From positions 1,798,001 through 1,862,000 of the forward strand of contig JBBMOL010000101.1 in the NCBI GenBank assembly GCA_037954665.1: 64,000 nt of DNA. Reading direction: 5' to 3'. Source of the DNA: Laguncularia racemosa. Taxonomy: Eukaryota; Streptophyta; Magnoliopsida; Myrtales; Combretaceae. Under the pieces are notes generated by a model that ran no database searches, was not told the DNA's origin, and worked only from the letters and a program-made list of their open reading frames with translations. Positions 1 through 12,194 of this stretch are shown here, one piece after another; the first letter of the stretch is position 1; the number at the start of each line of letters is the position of its first letter. Both the position numbers and the translations under genes were made by a program.

Positions 1-1778
1 TGTACATGGGCTTGTTGAAAAGGAAATTTTTAAAGAAAGATACACAACCTCTAGCACAATTATGCTCTAGCTCGTGCACTTCCACACGACCTCTTCCACA
101 ACCACATTGTCTAGAAATACATCATGTTTTATTCTATTTCGTTTTATTTCAATCCTAAATTACAAGTTTAGCATAACGATACATCGAGAAAGGGAATTAT
201 TCAATTAGAAAATATATTAACAAATTAGTAAATCAAAATAATTGTAAAATAGAACTAAGTATAATTTTTTGTAATTAACTAGGTATACTTCCTTTTGAAC
301 AATGAACTTCAATGTCTGAATTCAAAATTTTCTCCTTGTGATTTTCCCCTACGAGTTCTTATCTCGCTGCTCAAAAGGGTTTTTTAGCTCCAATATAATT
401 TTGTGTCTTAACTCTCTCTGCGTAACACTAATGAATGATTTAAGGTTCTAAAAACTTATTTAATAGTTGTAGTATTATATATTCTATTTAAATAGGATAC
501 ATAACGAATTATTAATACCATAATAAATTAAGGACGTAACACGATAGGATGGTTTCATTGATAGTGATAAATTTGGGTTTTTGCATGATGTAGAATTCTT
601 TATTTTGGACTGATTTATTGCCCTGCTTTTACTAAGAATGAATCGGTATTGTGTATGTGTAGCTGTTGAATGATCCTAAATTATTTGTAAGCTATTTTGA
701 GCTAAGGGTCCACTTTCATTTGAGTTGGATGAATTGATTTTGCGAGTATAATGTGCTGGAATTCAGTTCATGTTTTTAGATTGAGTTTTTACACATTGAG
801 ATTATTTCAGTTGAAAGAAGGTGCCAAAATGTCTAGAAAAAAGCAATGTGGATGACCTTCTGGAGGAGATTATATCATATTATATTAAAAAGGGTTTAGA
901 ACGAAAGGTTCGTTTAAAACGATGGGGCCAGCTCCAGGGGGTTATAAAATATAGTATCCATCCGTTTTTTAACATCTTTGCCATATAAAACGATGGAGCA
1001 ATCAAATGTGGGTCAGAGAGTACTAATTAGCCTTCTCCAGTTGATATCAACTTAGTCCAAATTAGTTGTGATGCTTGCTGGGCTATATTTTCAAATATAG
1101 TATTTTAAAAAAAAAATTATAAAATATAATATCCATAAAAATTATTTTAAAAATGCATTTTAAAAAAATAGACCTAATGTGTGTCTTTAATTTTATGAAT
1201 TTTACAAAACTGAATGCACGTATCAAAACTATACCTTTAGTATATCAACTTAGTCAAGATTAATTTTGATGCTTCTTTCAACAGTCAGATGCGGATGCAG
1301 ATGTTGAGAGAAATCTATTAAAATAATATATATTTTTTAAATAATTATGAAATAGGTTATCTAAAAAACTAATTTGTGAAATAAGTGACGAAAGCATTAA
1401 CCTAAAATGCATCTTCAATTGAACTAAAATTGGCTCGAAATGTGTGGAGTGCCCTAGTGCGATTAAACGATCCTCTTCATCTATATCATCTCCTCTATTT
1501 ACATTTTTTTTTATCTTTCTTCTCATAACTTTTCTCATAGTCCAAACTTTCCTCCTCAACACTCATTCCCATTTTGATGTCTGTTACAGTTTTCGCCCCC
1601 AAACGCACTATGTAGAATTGAAATGAATTTAGATTGCTTTGAAAGTTATTGAAATGAACTTAGATTGTGGTCTTTTGGGCAAAAGAAAGAAGTAATAGTC
1701 CGGGAGTTTCAAAGGAGATTTATTACAACATGTAAAATTGTACTTTTCTTTTTCTAACGTGGCCTCCTAAGGGAGGGA
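1..1778. other. AT-rich non-coding DNA with duplicated blocks
   Basis: I see no convincing gene here. Bases 285-430 match 6215-6360 and 12535-12690 (around a shared 'ctccttgtgattttcc' stretch). Bases 540-1330 recur at 10655-11640. Short open frames near 1278-1626 lack recognisable domains. Confidence 0.6.
540..1330. repeat. Duplicated block, partner of 10655-11640
   Basis: Bases 780-1320 align collinearly with 10655-11230. Shared anchors are 'ggtgccaaaatgtctag', 'tttagaacgaaaggttcg' and 'caatcaaatgtgggtcag'. Bases 540-790 align with 11380-11600 (anchor 'ttttggactgatttatt'), and a partial third copy lies at about 3400-3640. The order of the two sub-blocks is swapped between the sites, so rearrangement followed duplication. 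No coding function is visible. Confidence 0.7.
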
Positions 1779-3200
1779 TGTTATGATTCAGTTTGGAAAT
1801 TTTATAAATTTAGTAAAAGTCAAGTTAAAATTAGTTACAACTAATAGGATTAGTCAACAATTAGTGGTTATAGGAAATAGTAAATAGTATTTTGTAAAAG
1901 CAAAATATATCTATAAAATATATAAATAAAATACATAAAGATTTTTTTCTAGAATCCTCTCAGGATTTATCTTTAACTCAAACCAAAGATGATTTCATTT
2001 TTCCATTTGTTCTCATGATTGGGTTACACGAGATCTTGTAATGGTGCTTTCGTTGTTCTGAATCCAACCCTTTTCTCATCAAGTCTTGTTATCTTGAGAT
2101 TTTGAATAGAACGAAGAATCGCCATTGAGTTTTGATTAAATTTTGGAGAGAGTAAAAACCAACAGAAGTAAGAAATTTGTCCAAGATGTCTAATGTCATT
2201 AGGATTCATCATTGTCTTCTACTGCTAACATTGATTTTGACTAACTTGTCCAGTAAATACAATTTGAAGTAGCAAGATTTAACGATGTATATCTCAATGC
2301 GTGGTTTGTTAAGGTTGGCCACTTCTTGGAGTTTCATTAGGTACCTACGTATTTACATGCCTACATTGTTTTGGAGAAATAGCTCTAAAATGGTATGATC
2401 GATAACTATTCACAAGATGGACGAATTATTCGCTTTTGATTTACTCTGTCCTAATTAGAGGAAACACAATGGCTATTTTCCTTACATCATAAGTCATCCT
2501 CTATTCAAGAAGAGGTATTAGTTGATATCAAGAAACCAATGGTAGAAGATATGTCAAGAACAAGGGAGTCATACGCAGATGACAGAGTTCTTGTGCATGA
2601 AATGGAAGACACCACAACCATTATTGAAGAAGATCAAAGTAATAAATAAGAAAAGGAATTCTTTCAAGAAATTGATGTGGAAAATGATACTAATGAAGCC
2701 AAGGGTATTGTACAAGATCTTGGTGTGAAAAATGTTTGAAAAAATATTGATAAGGAATTGCAAAATCAACAAATACTAGAGAAAGAAAATGAGCGGGGTG
2801 TTATGGTAGATTATCTTTTTTTAAAAAAAAATCATTTAGAATCAATTAATCTCAAGTTACGATTGATAACATTCATCGGCATCAAGAAAGTCAAAAACAC
2901 TATTGCGGTACCAATGGCATCCAAAACAATTATTGTTATCAAGTTAATAAACAATCTCAATGATTTTGCAATTTGATGTGGATGCTATGTTGAATTGAAG
3001 TCCTCGTTTGTTAAACTCAATTTTTAGATGACAACTTTTATGCACTTAGCCAAGTTGATGATTTTTTTATACTTTTATTAGATAGAATTATTTAAGATTA
3101 TTTTTGTTTTTCTTTTCTTAATTTCCTTAAACCTTAAGGATAAGGTTTGTGTCAAAGGTGGGAAAATTGTCATGATTAGTTTAGGAATTTATAAAAATTT
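1779..3200 (+). mobile_element. Possible decayed LTR retroelement
   Basis: Two sites start alike: 1779 (tgttatgattcag) and 3168 (tgtcatgattag), each followed by a similar 'ttataaa' stretch and each preceded by a purine-rich run (gggaggga; aaaggtgggaaaa) like a polypurine tract. Between them, about 2362-2405 can be read as a peptide with FGEIALKWYD, reminiscent of the WY motif of retrotransposon gag. The similarity between the two ends fades after about 35 bases and no primer binding site is seen, so this is only a suggestion. Confidence 0.25.
2461..2976 (+). pseudogene. Degenerate acidic reading frame, unidentified
   Basis: One frame stays readable across this stretch apart from a TAA near 2647 and a TGA near 2737. 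The product would be rich in Glu, Asp and Lys, with no domain I recognise. Its position between two LTR-like ends suggests it is the remnant of a retroelement interior rather than a cellular gene. This is inference from context only. Confidence 0.3.
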
Positions 3201-3389
3201 TATGATTATTATGACTGAGATGAGGCTACTTAGGTACACAGTTTTCGACAATGTAGAGTTTAACTACTCCTATCAACTCCTAATGTCCATTGTAGTGGAA
3301 TCAAACACCTTATCCCTTGTCGTCATGTCTAGAGTCATGAGTACTTCCTTGAATTAAGTGATTGATTGCTATATTAGTAGTAGGCTTGT

Positions 3390-4260
3390 TTGACATGTGT
3401 GTGTGTTTGTGTTACTATGTAGCTATTTAATGATCCAAAATTATTTGTAAGCTATTTTGAGCTAAGGGTCCACTTTTATTTGAGTTGGATTCGACTGCAA
3501 GTGAGCTTGAGTTTGTATAATTGATTTTGCGAGTTTAATGTGCCGGAATTTAATTACGTTTTTAGATTGAGTTTATACATCAGAATGTCTTAGTTGAAAG
3601 AAGGTGAATCTTCTTAAAATAAAACCGGCATACCCATTAAACACAAAACTGTAAGCTTGATCAAGCATGTGACTAGCACTAGTCATAATTTTTTAAGTGA
3701 AGTCGAGCTATGCACAAATTATCTTATATCGACTCATTTTAAGCTTTTAATTATGATCAGCACCTTCTATAGTAGACATTATTATTAGTTTGTTAATTCA
3801 TTATCGATGATTGCAAGTCTTCATTCCTAGGATTGCTTGTATAAATTATCTGTTTTATAACGATACAGATACCCCAAAAATATTAACGGTTCATCATCTT
3901 TATTAGACCTAATTTTTCTTCAAGAAGATGCAGCTAATCTTATGCTATGTTTTCTTTACCATACTCGACAATTTTAAAGGTAATTCAATTTGATTTACAA
4001 GGTAAAGACCGATAGCTTAGTAAAGATGTTAGAGCCCCATGTCTTAAACATTCGATTGCTCTAAGTTGCAGGGCTCTTTCAACACTCAAGTGGGAGGTCC
4101 AGATTGAAGTATGCCAATTGTACAACAGAAAACGTCTGTTAAGCCCATAATTTGTTATGACATCGAGTGCTTTGGCAGCACAATTTCCATGACACATGTA
4201 CATATGTTTTCGAAGGACCCGATATGCATTGGTTACACGTTAACAAAATTGGCTCTGTAG
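3390..4260. repeat. Duplicated flank of gene copy A
   Basis: Bases 3400-3640 repeat 540-790 and 11500-11660. Bases 3900-4260 recur at about 6830-7210 and, partly, at 13020-13170 (shared anchors 'gggaggtccagattgaa' and 'ttgttaagcccata'). It lies just past the 3' end of membrane-protein copy A. I see no reading frame conserved between copies. Confidence 0.6.
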
Positions 4261-4336
4261 AATACAACATAGCCAATCAGAGAGATCCATTTGTTCAGCA
4301 TCAGATGGAACCATGGAGTTTTGACCATAACTACGC

Positions 4337-5330
4337 CTAAACATTGGCACTATCGTTGCTAGCTCCAGTTTCATTGTGTCGATCTGCATAGTTCCTTCCT
4401 ATCCTAAATACTGAAGACAATTTCAATTTATCAAACACCTCTTCCCCTGTTGCCTCGAGAAAATCTTTGATTAGATCCCAATGATCTCGGATTATCGATA
4501 CTGCAGATGCCACAAATGTAATAAAGCAGATAATCATCCACTTAAATGGGAAAACTATGATATAGCTAACAAACAACAGAAAAAGAATACAGATTAAACT
4601 GGGGATAAGATAGTTGATTATGTGATGAATGCACTCTCCCCCAGCCCCAGCCCCAGCGCCAGCACTCCTCCGCATCGTCCACAAATGAAAACTATGAATT
4701 GCAACCAAAATTAGAACTACTACGAAAATGTCTGCTTCCGCTGTGATGAATTCTTTCGATCCAGCAAGCGAGAGAAGCCATTGGAGATGGGCTGCGAAAG
4801 CCTTGCGATATTCCTCAAGAAATTGCTTGTTCTGCTCATCTTCCCTGCGAAGAAAACCATACCCATCACTTAAATCACATTTGAAACGAATCTTTAACAA
4901 GTATTTACGATTTGGCTTAAATTTAGGTTTCATTCAAATCCAAGCTAAACAAAACTAAAACATACTTCACATTTTACTTCGTAAATCAAACCACAACCCA
5001 TAAACACTGCTGAAACCGGCCATCTATTGAACCGTCTCCACAACCCAATAACTATTTAGTTTGATTTGTTTGAAGCTAATTAATTTTTTCATGCATCCTG
5101 CAAAGCAAGTTCTCCAAAAAAAACACAAGCTTTACTTAGCTTTTACCACAATTTATGAGACGGCAGAAATTAACATAATTTCGTATTATCTATTACTTTA
5201 TGCTGTGCTGTGGATGCACACTTTTTTTTTTTTTAATTGATAAGATTGCAGCTTAAACGTTAAAAAACAAAAAAGTTACTAACCTTTGAGGTGGAACTGC
5301 AGGAGTATCGTAAGGAACTTGATCTGACAT
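4337..5330 (-). CDS. Uncharacterised three-helix membrane protein, copy A (two exons)
   Basis: I do not recognise the family. Exon 1 is 5330-5284 (starts MSDQVPYDTPAVPPQ), intron 5283-4845 (GT...AG), exon 2 4844-4337. The split Arg codon restores one frame, giving about 184 residues. A charged N-terminal part (about 17-50) is followed by hydrophobic segments at about 54-71, 95-114 and 117-134, so three membrane helices are likely. The C-terminal 50 residues are charged. Copies B and C share exon 1, both splice sites and the helices, which supports this start and intron. A has an expanded Ala-Gly tract (about residues 77-84), coded by a short GC-rich tandem repeat, that B and C lack. It is the only copy with every part intact. 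Function is unknown and expression is unproven. Confidence 0.6.
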
Positions 5331-5399
5331 TCTTGATTCTTACTGTTTGCTGTGTATGGAGTTGACTTTGGAAATTGGTAATACGAAGAGCCCGTTGGT

Positions 5400-5528
5400 T
5401 TAAATATAGATAGTGAGTGAGTGATCTTACGAAATTTCTATTGAGTTGTTATTGTTTTCAGTAGTATGCAATAATACGTCTCGGTCTCGAACGTTCTAAA
5501 CCTGACCGACCAAGTAAGACGTATTATT
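5400..5528 (-). promoter_or_regulatory. Probable promoter of copy A with TATA box and 12-bp inverted repeat
   Basis: On the minus strand a TATA-like run (complement of 5401-5409) lies about 70 bases upstream of the copy A ATG. Further upstream, 5470-5481 and 5517-5528 are perfect 12-base reverse complements (aataatacgtct / agacgtattatt) around a 35-base loop. The same arms precede the exon-1 relic D and, mutated, copies B and C. ACGT cores are common plant transcription-factor sites, so binding is possible but inferred. Confidence 0.45.
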
Positions 5529-5839
5529 CAATCATCCGGTTTTAACCTGTTTGCCGACTAAAACCGGAAAGTACAGCGCGCATATGTATGTGGTGCCAAA
5601 ATGAGCGTACGGAACAGATTATTTTATATTAAACGGTTTAGAACGAAAAGTTCGTTTAAAACGATGGGGCCCAAGTCCAGGAGTTCAGGACTAGGAAGAA
5701 TATTCTTTCAAAGCCACAAGATTTGAGGAAAAGCGCGAAGAAATGTCGTCAGAGTAGTCTCCTCCGGTTGATATCAACTTAGTCAAAATCGATTGTGACG
5801 CTGGATCTGATGCAGTGGAAGAAGCCGGGGCGATTGCAG

Positions 5840-6085
5840 TTACAAGTCTCCTACAACTGGCGATAGAACGATGCTGTCAAAGAGGTTGAAAGTAGAGTCA
5901 GCACGAATTCGCGGGATGATTTCTTGGGTCAATTTGATTCCTCCCAAACTGACTACTGTTCGGATCCATCCATCTTCGGTCCGTACATACAGCAGTTTCG
6001 ACACTACAGATGTCCATGGATGGTCTGCAGTTGGAACGAGAACTCTGATGAAGAACGACAGTAGAACCTTCTCCTTCAGTTGCAC
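5840..6085 (-). other. Duplicated short reading frame, unidentified
   Basis: A minus-strand frame of 81 codons. Its core, including LLYVRTEDGWIRTVVSLGGI, is kept in the second copy at 12195-12407. The C-termini differ after the shared QEIIP because the DNA diverges there. No domain is recognised. It may be an exon fragment caught in the duplication or a chance open frame. An upstream minus-strand ATG at 6389 (MAVEESLRDK) followed by a GT could be another exon of it, but copy 2 lacks that GT. Confidence 0.25.
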
Positions 6086-7199
6086 TTCGATTTCAAGCTC
6101 TCTTTTTTTTTTTTTAATTGCAGTTATCCTTCAAGGACTAGTTGGAGAGGTCTGAGACAGAGTAGCATTGGAGTTAAAATATAAATACTTGTTTAGAAGT
6201 TGAAGCGTTGGAGTTGTCATTTCGAACAGTGAACTTCGATGTTTTTCTCCTTGTGATTTTCCCCTCCAAGTTCTTATCTCGCTGCTCAAAAGGGGCTTTT
6301 CAGCTCCAATCCGTTTGATTTGGTGTCTTCAGCTCTCTCTGCGTAGCATTTGGAACTACCTTATCACGCAATGATTCTTCGACCGCCATTTTTACCGTAG
6401 CACTTGCAGTGGCGGCATGCTAGAGTGGCAAGTAATGATTACCTTTCCCCAGTGGATGGGACTTTTTATGTTTTTCTCTGGCAAAGACGTTTGCCCTTTC
6501 CGATTATTTTTTACTATTTATTAAAAATTTTCTTTTTGCTTGTCACAAGGATCCAATCAAAAGATTATCAACAAAAGCATAATTAAAATGCTTATATGAT
6601 GGGATGATTCGAAATTATTTTTAAGCAATTTGAGCTAAGGCTCCTCATACATTTGAGTTGGATTTTCTATAATTGATTCGTGTTGATCAGTTTGTTAATT
6701 CATTATCAGCACACTGCAGTCTTTATTCCCAGAGTTACTAATACAGAAGAGTTTGCTCAACTCTCTGTTTTAGGATAATACAGATCCCTTAAAAATATTA
6801 ACACTTCATCATCTTCATTAGATTTAAACTCCCTTCAAGAAAATGCAGCTAATCCTATGCTCTATGTTTTCTTTTCTGCACTCCATAATTATAAGGTAAT
6901 TCAGTTTGATTTACAAAGCAAGGACTGATAGCTAGGTAAAGATGTTAGAACCCCATGCCTTAATAATTTGCCTAAACATTGGTAGATAGATAGAAGCATT
7001 TGATCGTTCTAAGTTGCAGAGCTCTTTCAACACACAAATGGGAGGTCCAGATTGAAATATGCCTATTGTACAACACAAAATGTTTGTTAAGCCCATACTT
7101 TGTTATGCCATTGAATGCTAAAAGAACTTGGCAATATAATCTCCAATGCACAAGTACACATGTTTTTGAAAGATTAATACATTGATTACATGTGTTAAC

Positions 7200-9400
7200 A
7201 AAATTAACACATAACCATGTAACATTATCATCAACTACACATAACCATCAGACTTGAGCCTAATTTTGAATTTTCCTTAATTTAACTTATATTAAGTCTA
7301 ACTTATTTAGTGCAAGTTACTCAACAGTAAAATTAAAGTAAAAACTCAATTTTATTTTTTAAAAATTTAAAATTTTCACCAACCTAAATTGGAAAATAAA
7401 ATGAGTTTAATTAAATAGATTAACCTTAATTAGCTACTAATCTATAATTTTTCTAAAAAATGATTTTTAGGGAAAAAAAAACTAAAGATACTAAGTTCGA
7501 GGGTTTATTCTATTGAAACCTAAATGGTTATATTTTTCATTATTTATTTAAAAACTTAATTTAGAAATTTTTTTTTTACAATTTTTATGGTTACCTCATA
7601 GATACCTATATATGTGTTAGTCGAGATCAAACCAATGCAATTCTATTTTTTTTTTATAAAACTTTAGTGTGTTGATTTGTTTTATTTATAAAAAATGAGT
7701 TAGGTTTACGTTTATTACTATTTTAGTTTTATAAAAAGACCCTAATTTTTATTTGCCATTTTTTTTGAAAACCTAAAGAAATACCGGTTTTGAAAAACAC
7801 CAATTAAAGAATTTTTATTATCTAAAAATATTTTTCTAAGTGACAAAAATAATTTAATTTTTATTGTTTCATTATTTATAAAACTTGAATAAAAATGTCA
7901 ATGTAAATAAGATTAATTAAGTAACTTAATTGATCATAAACAATGGTTACACTGCAACATCTAGAACCTACACAATTGTTCTCACCTAAAAATTAAGATA
8001 TTATCCAAAAGAACTAAAATACTAAAAATGCCATTTTGAAACAACTATGAATTTTTATGCAAATGTTTTCAAAATGGAACCCCTGAGGAAAAAAAAACAA
8101 ACAAAAGGTGATTTTGAAAATCCTAATACCCTAACTATGCAGTACATGAACACATAAACTATGCTATGCAATTATTTAATTGCACTCATTGGTGGAGTGT
8201 CATGTTAACAGAGTATAACAATTATGCAAAATCATAGATAACTAATTGTATGATCACTTAAACATGGAAGATGTGCAATTTGATCTAATAATATGATTGA
8301 CCACTAACAAGACTAACCATTAAACCTACAAAAATAAAAGGTCATTAACTAATGATTTTAATTTATTTATTTTTTGGTAAGCTTTATGAAATTTTCTTCT
8401 TTTTTATTTTTTATATTTTTCTTTTTAAATTAAGAATGTAAACAAATACTAAAATAATGAAAAGAATAACAAAAACTTATGCATGTATCGGGTTTAATCG
8501 TGGGTCATGTTTATGAGTTTGGGTCAGTTCGTTGGAGCTCTAAGTGGATATGTGCGACGGTGAAGAAGACATCGGCAACAAAGCTTTGTTGTGTGCTTCT
8601 AGCAACATTTGAAGCTTCGTGATATGTTGACCTAGCTGTTTGGAGGGTGAGGAACTCAGTGGTGTTGGTGGATTCTTCTCAAGCCATCTTTACAATGGTG
8701 GTTCAAGAGGCACGAGATGGTTGAATCTTCCTTCTCCGATCCAAGCAATATGCAAATGATCGAAGCAAAAGGTGGTCTTTTTCTAAAACCAGGAATCATG
8801 AGAAACTTGTTAGTATAAAGTTTGTGGTTCAACGTTGCGTGTAGAGTGAGAAATGGTTGAGAGATGTTTTGATGATTATGGGTATTAAGGCTAAAGAGAG
8901 AAACTACTTTATTACTGCTAATGGAAGCTTAATGCACAATCCTAATGTCTCCTCTGATTGATGTGTTGAACTCTATTTTTAGGTGCACAAAATTAAATTC
9001 AATAAGCCTAAAATAGATATGAATTAACTCCATAATTGAAAGCACAAAGACTCAATTTCATCTATTTGAATTTAATTTAATATAAAGAAAATTGATACAA
9101 ATCTTTTGTTTAAATTTGAATTCCAGTTATTAATTGTTAAATTTGTATCAAAATTTGATGATAATTGCTCCAATTTGGTTTGGATCCTCGCTTGCATACC
9201 TCCCTCTCCCTTGTTTTGCACATCTATTTAACTAGGCTACTTGGTTGCTTGGAGAAAATGGTCACCTACAATGCACATGACCAGGCCAAATGCAAAAAAG
9301 ATGCACACAAGAAAGCTTGAACTCATGAACTCTAGGATTGTTGATGGTATGTGCATGTAAGAACTTAGCTAACTAAGCCAAGAATTTTTCTTAGTTTTTA
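7200..9400. other. AT-rich non-coding tract
   Basis: No gene recognised. Much of 7200-8300 is repeated at 13160-14510. Bases 8550-8800 (anchors 'acctagctgtttggagg' and 'aagcaatatgcaaatgat') recur near 14540-14770. Homopolymer A and T runs are frequent. Confidence 0.6.
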
Positions 9401-9413
9401 TTGAACACAATTT

Positions 9414-10387
9414 TTATTTAAGCCTATAGCATATTTTGAGCAAAGAATTAATTAACAAAAATTGGATTTTTTCATCATGTTGATCTACATAGTTCCTTCG
9501 TATCTTGAATCTTGAAGGCAATTTCAATTTATCACACACTCTATCCCATGTGGCCTTGAGAAATTTTTTTATTCGATCCCAAAAAGGGGGATGATTCCGG
9601 ATTATTGATATCGCAAATGCTACCGATGTGATGAAGTAGATAATCACCCACTTGAATGGAAAGACTATAATGTAGCTTGCAAATAACAGGAAGAAAATAC
9701 CGATTAAACTGGGAATAAGATAGTTGGTCATATGGTGAAAGCACTCTCCGCCAACCCCAACACTCCGTATTGTCCATAAATGAAAACCATGAACTGCAAC
9801 CAAAATTAGAAGAGCTACTAAAATGTTTGCTTCCGCTGTGATGAATTCTTTTGATTCGACAAGCAAGAGAAGCCATTGGAGATGGGCTATGAAAGTCTTG
9901 CGATATTCCTTAAGAAATTGCTTGTCCTGCTCATCAACTTCTCTATAATGAGCAAAAAGAAACCATTCTTATCGCGTAAACCATATTTGAAATGAGCTTG
10001 CTTTGCATTGTATTTCTATAAATTATTCTAATTGACTGCTAAAGATAAATAACTTAACTAAAGTTAAATATCAGGTTATTTATAATATTAAAATGTGGTG
10101 GATTAGTTTTGGCATGTATATTTCAAAAATCAACATTTTATTGGTAATTTTTTTCAATTTCTCTTCTAATTACAAGTATAAGATTAATTCCAATAAATGA
10201 AATTTTTTTTTTATATGTTAAGCTCTCCGCCTCAATTGAGGAGATCAAATCCATATAAATTAGGATATAGAAATCGGAAAGTTTTTATTTTTTATTTTTT
10301 TTAATTGCAGCTTAAAAAATTAAAGAAAAAAATTACTAACCCATGAGGTGGAACTGGAGGAGTATTGAAAGGAACATGATCAGACAT
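9414..10387 (-). CDS. Uncharacterised membrane protein, copy B, altered C-terminus
   Basis: Paralogue of copy A. Exon 1 is 10387-10341 (starts MSDHVPFNTPPVPPH), intron 10340-9943 (GT...AG), exon 2 9942-9414; the frame is continuous, about 191 residues. The three hydrophobic segments are preserved. After QHDE (near 9470) the sequence departs from A. Comparison with copy C shows that about 200 bases around the ancestral stop are missing, so the frame runs into what was 3' flank and ends in a novel tail of about 20 residues. A TATA-like run lies at 10471-10480, about 84 bases upstream of the ATG. It could still be expressed, but the changed end makes decay equally likely. Confidence 0.45.
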
Positions 10388-10654
10388 TCTTGATTATTTC
10401 CAGAATTAGGTGTAAATATTTTGGGAACGCTTCTTCTGTTGGTGCGTAAGTTGATTTCCCTGTTAATACTTATATATTTATCTAGGAATATTTCATTGGG
10501 TGGATATTGATTATCGTACTATGCAATAATATGTCTTTCCGTTCTAAACTTCTGACCAAATAAGACGTATTATTCGACCATCCGTTTTTTTTTAACATCT
10601 TTGCCGTATAAAACTTCAAAGTACAACGTGCATATATATATGGTGCCAAAATGT

Positions 10655-11640
10655 CTAGAAAAAAAGCAATGTTGTTGAGCTTCTGAAGCAGATTATATTA
10701 TATTATATTATATTAAAAAGAGTTTAGAACGAAAGGTTCGATTGGACCTGCTCCAGGGGTTATAAAATATAGTATCCATCTGTTTTTTAACATCTTTGCC
10801 ATATAAAACGATGCAGCAATCAAATGTGGGTCAGGGAGTATTAATTAGCCTTCTCCAGCTTACATCAACTTAGTCCAAATTAATTGCGGCTGTACTCTTA
10901 AATGTAATATTTTTTTAAAAAGTTTATGAAATATAGATTATTTTAAAAAATAGATTTTAAAAGTATAAATTCTGTATGTGCTTTTTGTTTTACAAAATAT
11001 TCTTAAATATAATATCTTTAAAAAAGATTTATAAAATATAACATTCATAAAATTATTTTAAAAATAGATTTTAAAAACATGAATCTAGTGTATGTCTTTA
11101 GTTTTATAAAATTATACAAAATTAAAAATGTATGTCAAAATAGCACCTTCAATACATTAATTTAGTCAAAATTAATTGTGATGCTTTCTTCAATGGTTAA
11201 ATGCAAGTATTGAGAGAAATCTATCAAACGTTTTCAAAAATCCAATATTTCACCAGAATATTTTTAAATTTTAATAAATGATTTCAAGATCTTAAAGATT
11301 TAAAAAGTTATTTAGTAATCATAGTTTTACGCATTCTACTTAAAAAAAAAAATACGTAACGAATTGCTAATACCATAATATTAAAGGCGTGACATGATGG
11401 AATGGTTTCATCAATAGTGATAAATTCAGGTTTTTGCATGGTGTAGAATTTTTTATTTTGGACTGATTTATTTCCCTGCTTTTACTAAGAATGAATTGGT
11501 ATTGTGTATGTGTAGCTATTAAGTGATCCAAAATTATTTGTAAGCTATTTTGAGCCAAGGGTCCACTTTCATTGGAGTTGGATTAATTAATTTGGAGATT
11601 ATTTCAGTTGAAAGGTGGTGAATCTTCTCAAAATAAAACT
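10655..11640. repeat. Duplicated block, partner of 540-1330
   Basis: Carries the same anchors as 780-1320, then the 540-790 block at 11390-11600, which is the reverse order to that at the left end. It separates the two large duplication units. No gene is seen. Confidence 0.65.
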
Positions 11641-11727
11641 AGCATACCCGTGCCTAATTTAGTTAACATAATTTCGTATTAGCTATTACTTTATGCGCGC
11701 TTTTTTTTTTAATTAATTGATAAGATT

Positions 11728-11759
11728 GCAGGAGTATCATAAGGAGCTTGATCTGACAT
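11728..11759 (-). pseudogene. Exon-1 relic of a fourth membrane-protein copy (D)
   Basis: Reads ATG then MSDQAPYDTPA on the minus strand, matching exon 1 of copy A. It then jumps straight into sequence that in copy A belongs to intron 1. Copy A has TGCAG at both sites (about 5251 and 5302), so about 50 bases with the splice donor were lost between two short direct repeats. Exon 2 is absent. The promoter-side inverted repeat upstream is intact. Confidence 0.6.
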
Positions 11760-11836
11760 TCTTGATTATTACTGTTTGCCGTATGGAGTTGATTTTGGAA
11801 ATTTCTATTGAGTTGTTATTGTTTTCTGCAGTATGC

Positions 11837-11897
11837 AATAATACGTCTCCGTCTTGTACGTTCCAAACCTTTGACCGACCAAGTAAGACGTATTATT
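11837..11897 (-). promoter_or_regulatory. 12-bp inverted repeat of relic D promoter
   Basis: The arms 11837-11848 and 11886-11897 are perfect reverse complements, identical to those upstream of copy A, with a 37-base loop. The flanking sequence ('gaccgaccaagta') is also kept. Survival upstream of a dead gene shows the hairpin belongs to the duplicated block, not to current selection on D. Confidence 0.5.
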
Positions 11898-12194
11898 CAA
11901 CCATCCGGTTTTAACATGTTTGCCGAATAAAACTGGAAAGTACAGCGCGCATATATACGTGGTGCCAAAATGAGCGTACGGAAGGTATAAAACGGTTTAG
12001 AACGAGAAGTTCGTTTAAAACGATGGGCCAAGTCCAGGGGTTTAGGATTAGGAAGAACATTCTTTCAGACCCACAAGATTTGAGGAAAAGCGCGAAGAAA
12101 TGTCGTCACAGTAGTCTCCTCCAGTTGATATCAACTTAGTCAAAATCGAATTCTCGTGTAGTTTTCACCCTGATTCCTAGCATTGTTTCCGATA

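Larger units (their letters stand above)
5170..10640. repeat. Segmental duplication unit 1 (partner 11660-16735)
   Basis: Collinear anchors include the poly-T/'ttgataagattgcag' stretch (5225 and 11700), the inverted-repeat promoter, 'gaggaaaagcgcgaagaaatg', the conserved minus-strand frame near 5900 and 12250, an AT-rich tract (7200-8300 and 13160-14510), and a membrane-protein gene (B here, C there). The offset drifts from about 6.4 kb to 5.7 kb, so indels have accumulated since duplication. The breakpoint lies inside intron 1 of the membrane-protein gene. Confidence 0.7.

Noticed and set aside
1444..1626. Hydrophobic 60-codon frame with a membrane-like segment
   Set aside because: Product of T-rich sequence; no start context, homologue or conserved copy.
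3985..4203. 72-codon minus-strand frame next to copy A
   Set aside because: Copies of the same DNA at 6900-7200 and 13020-13170 break the frame.
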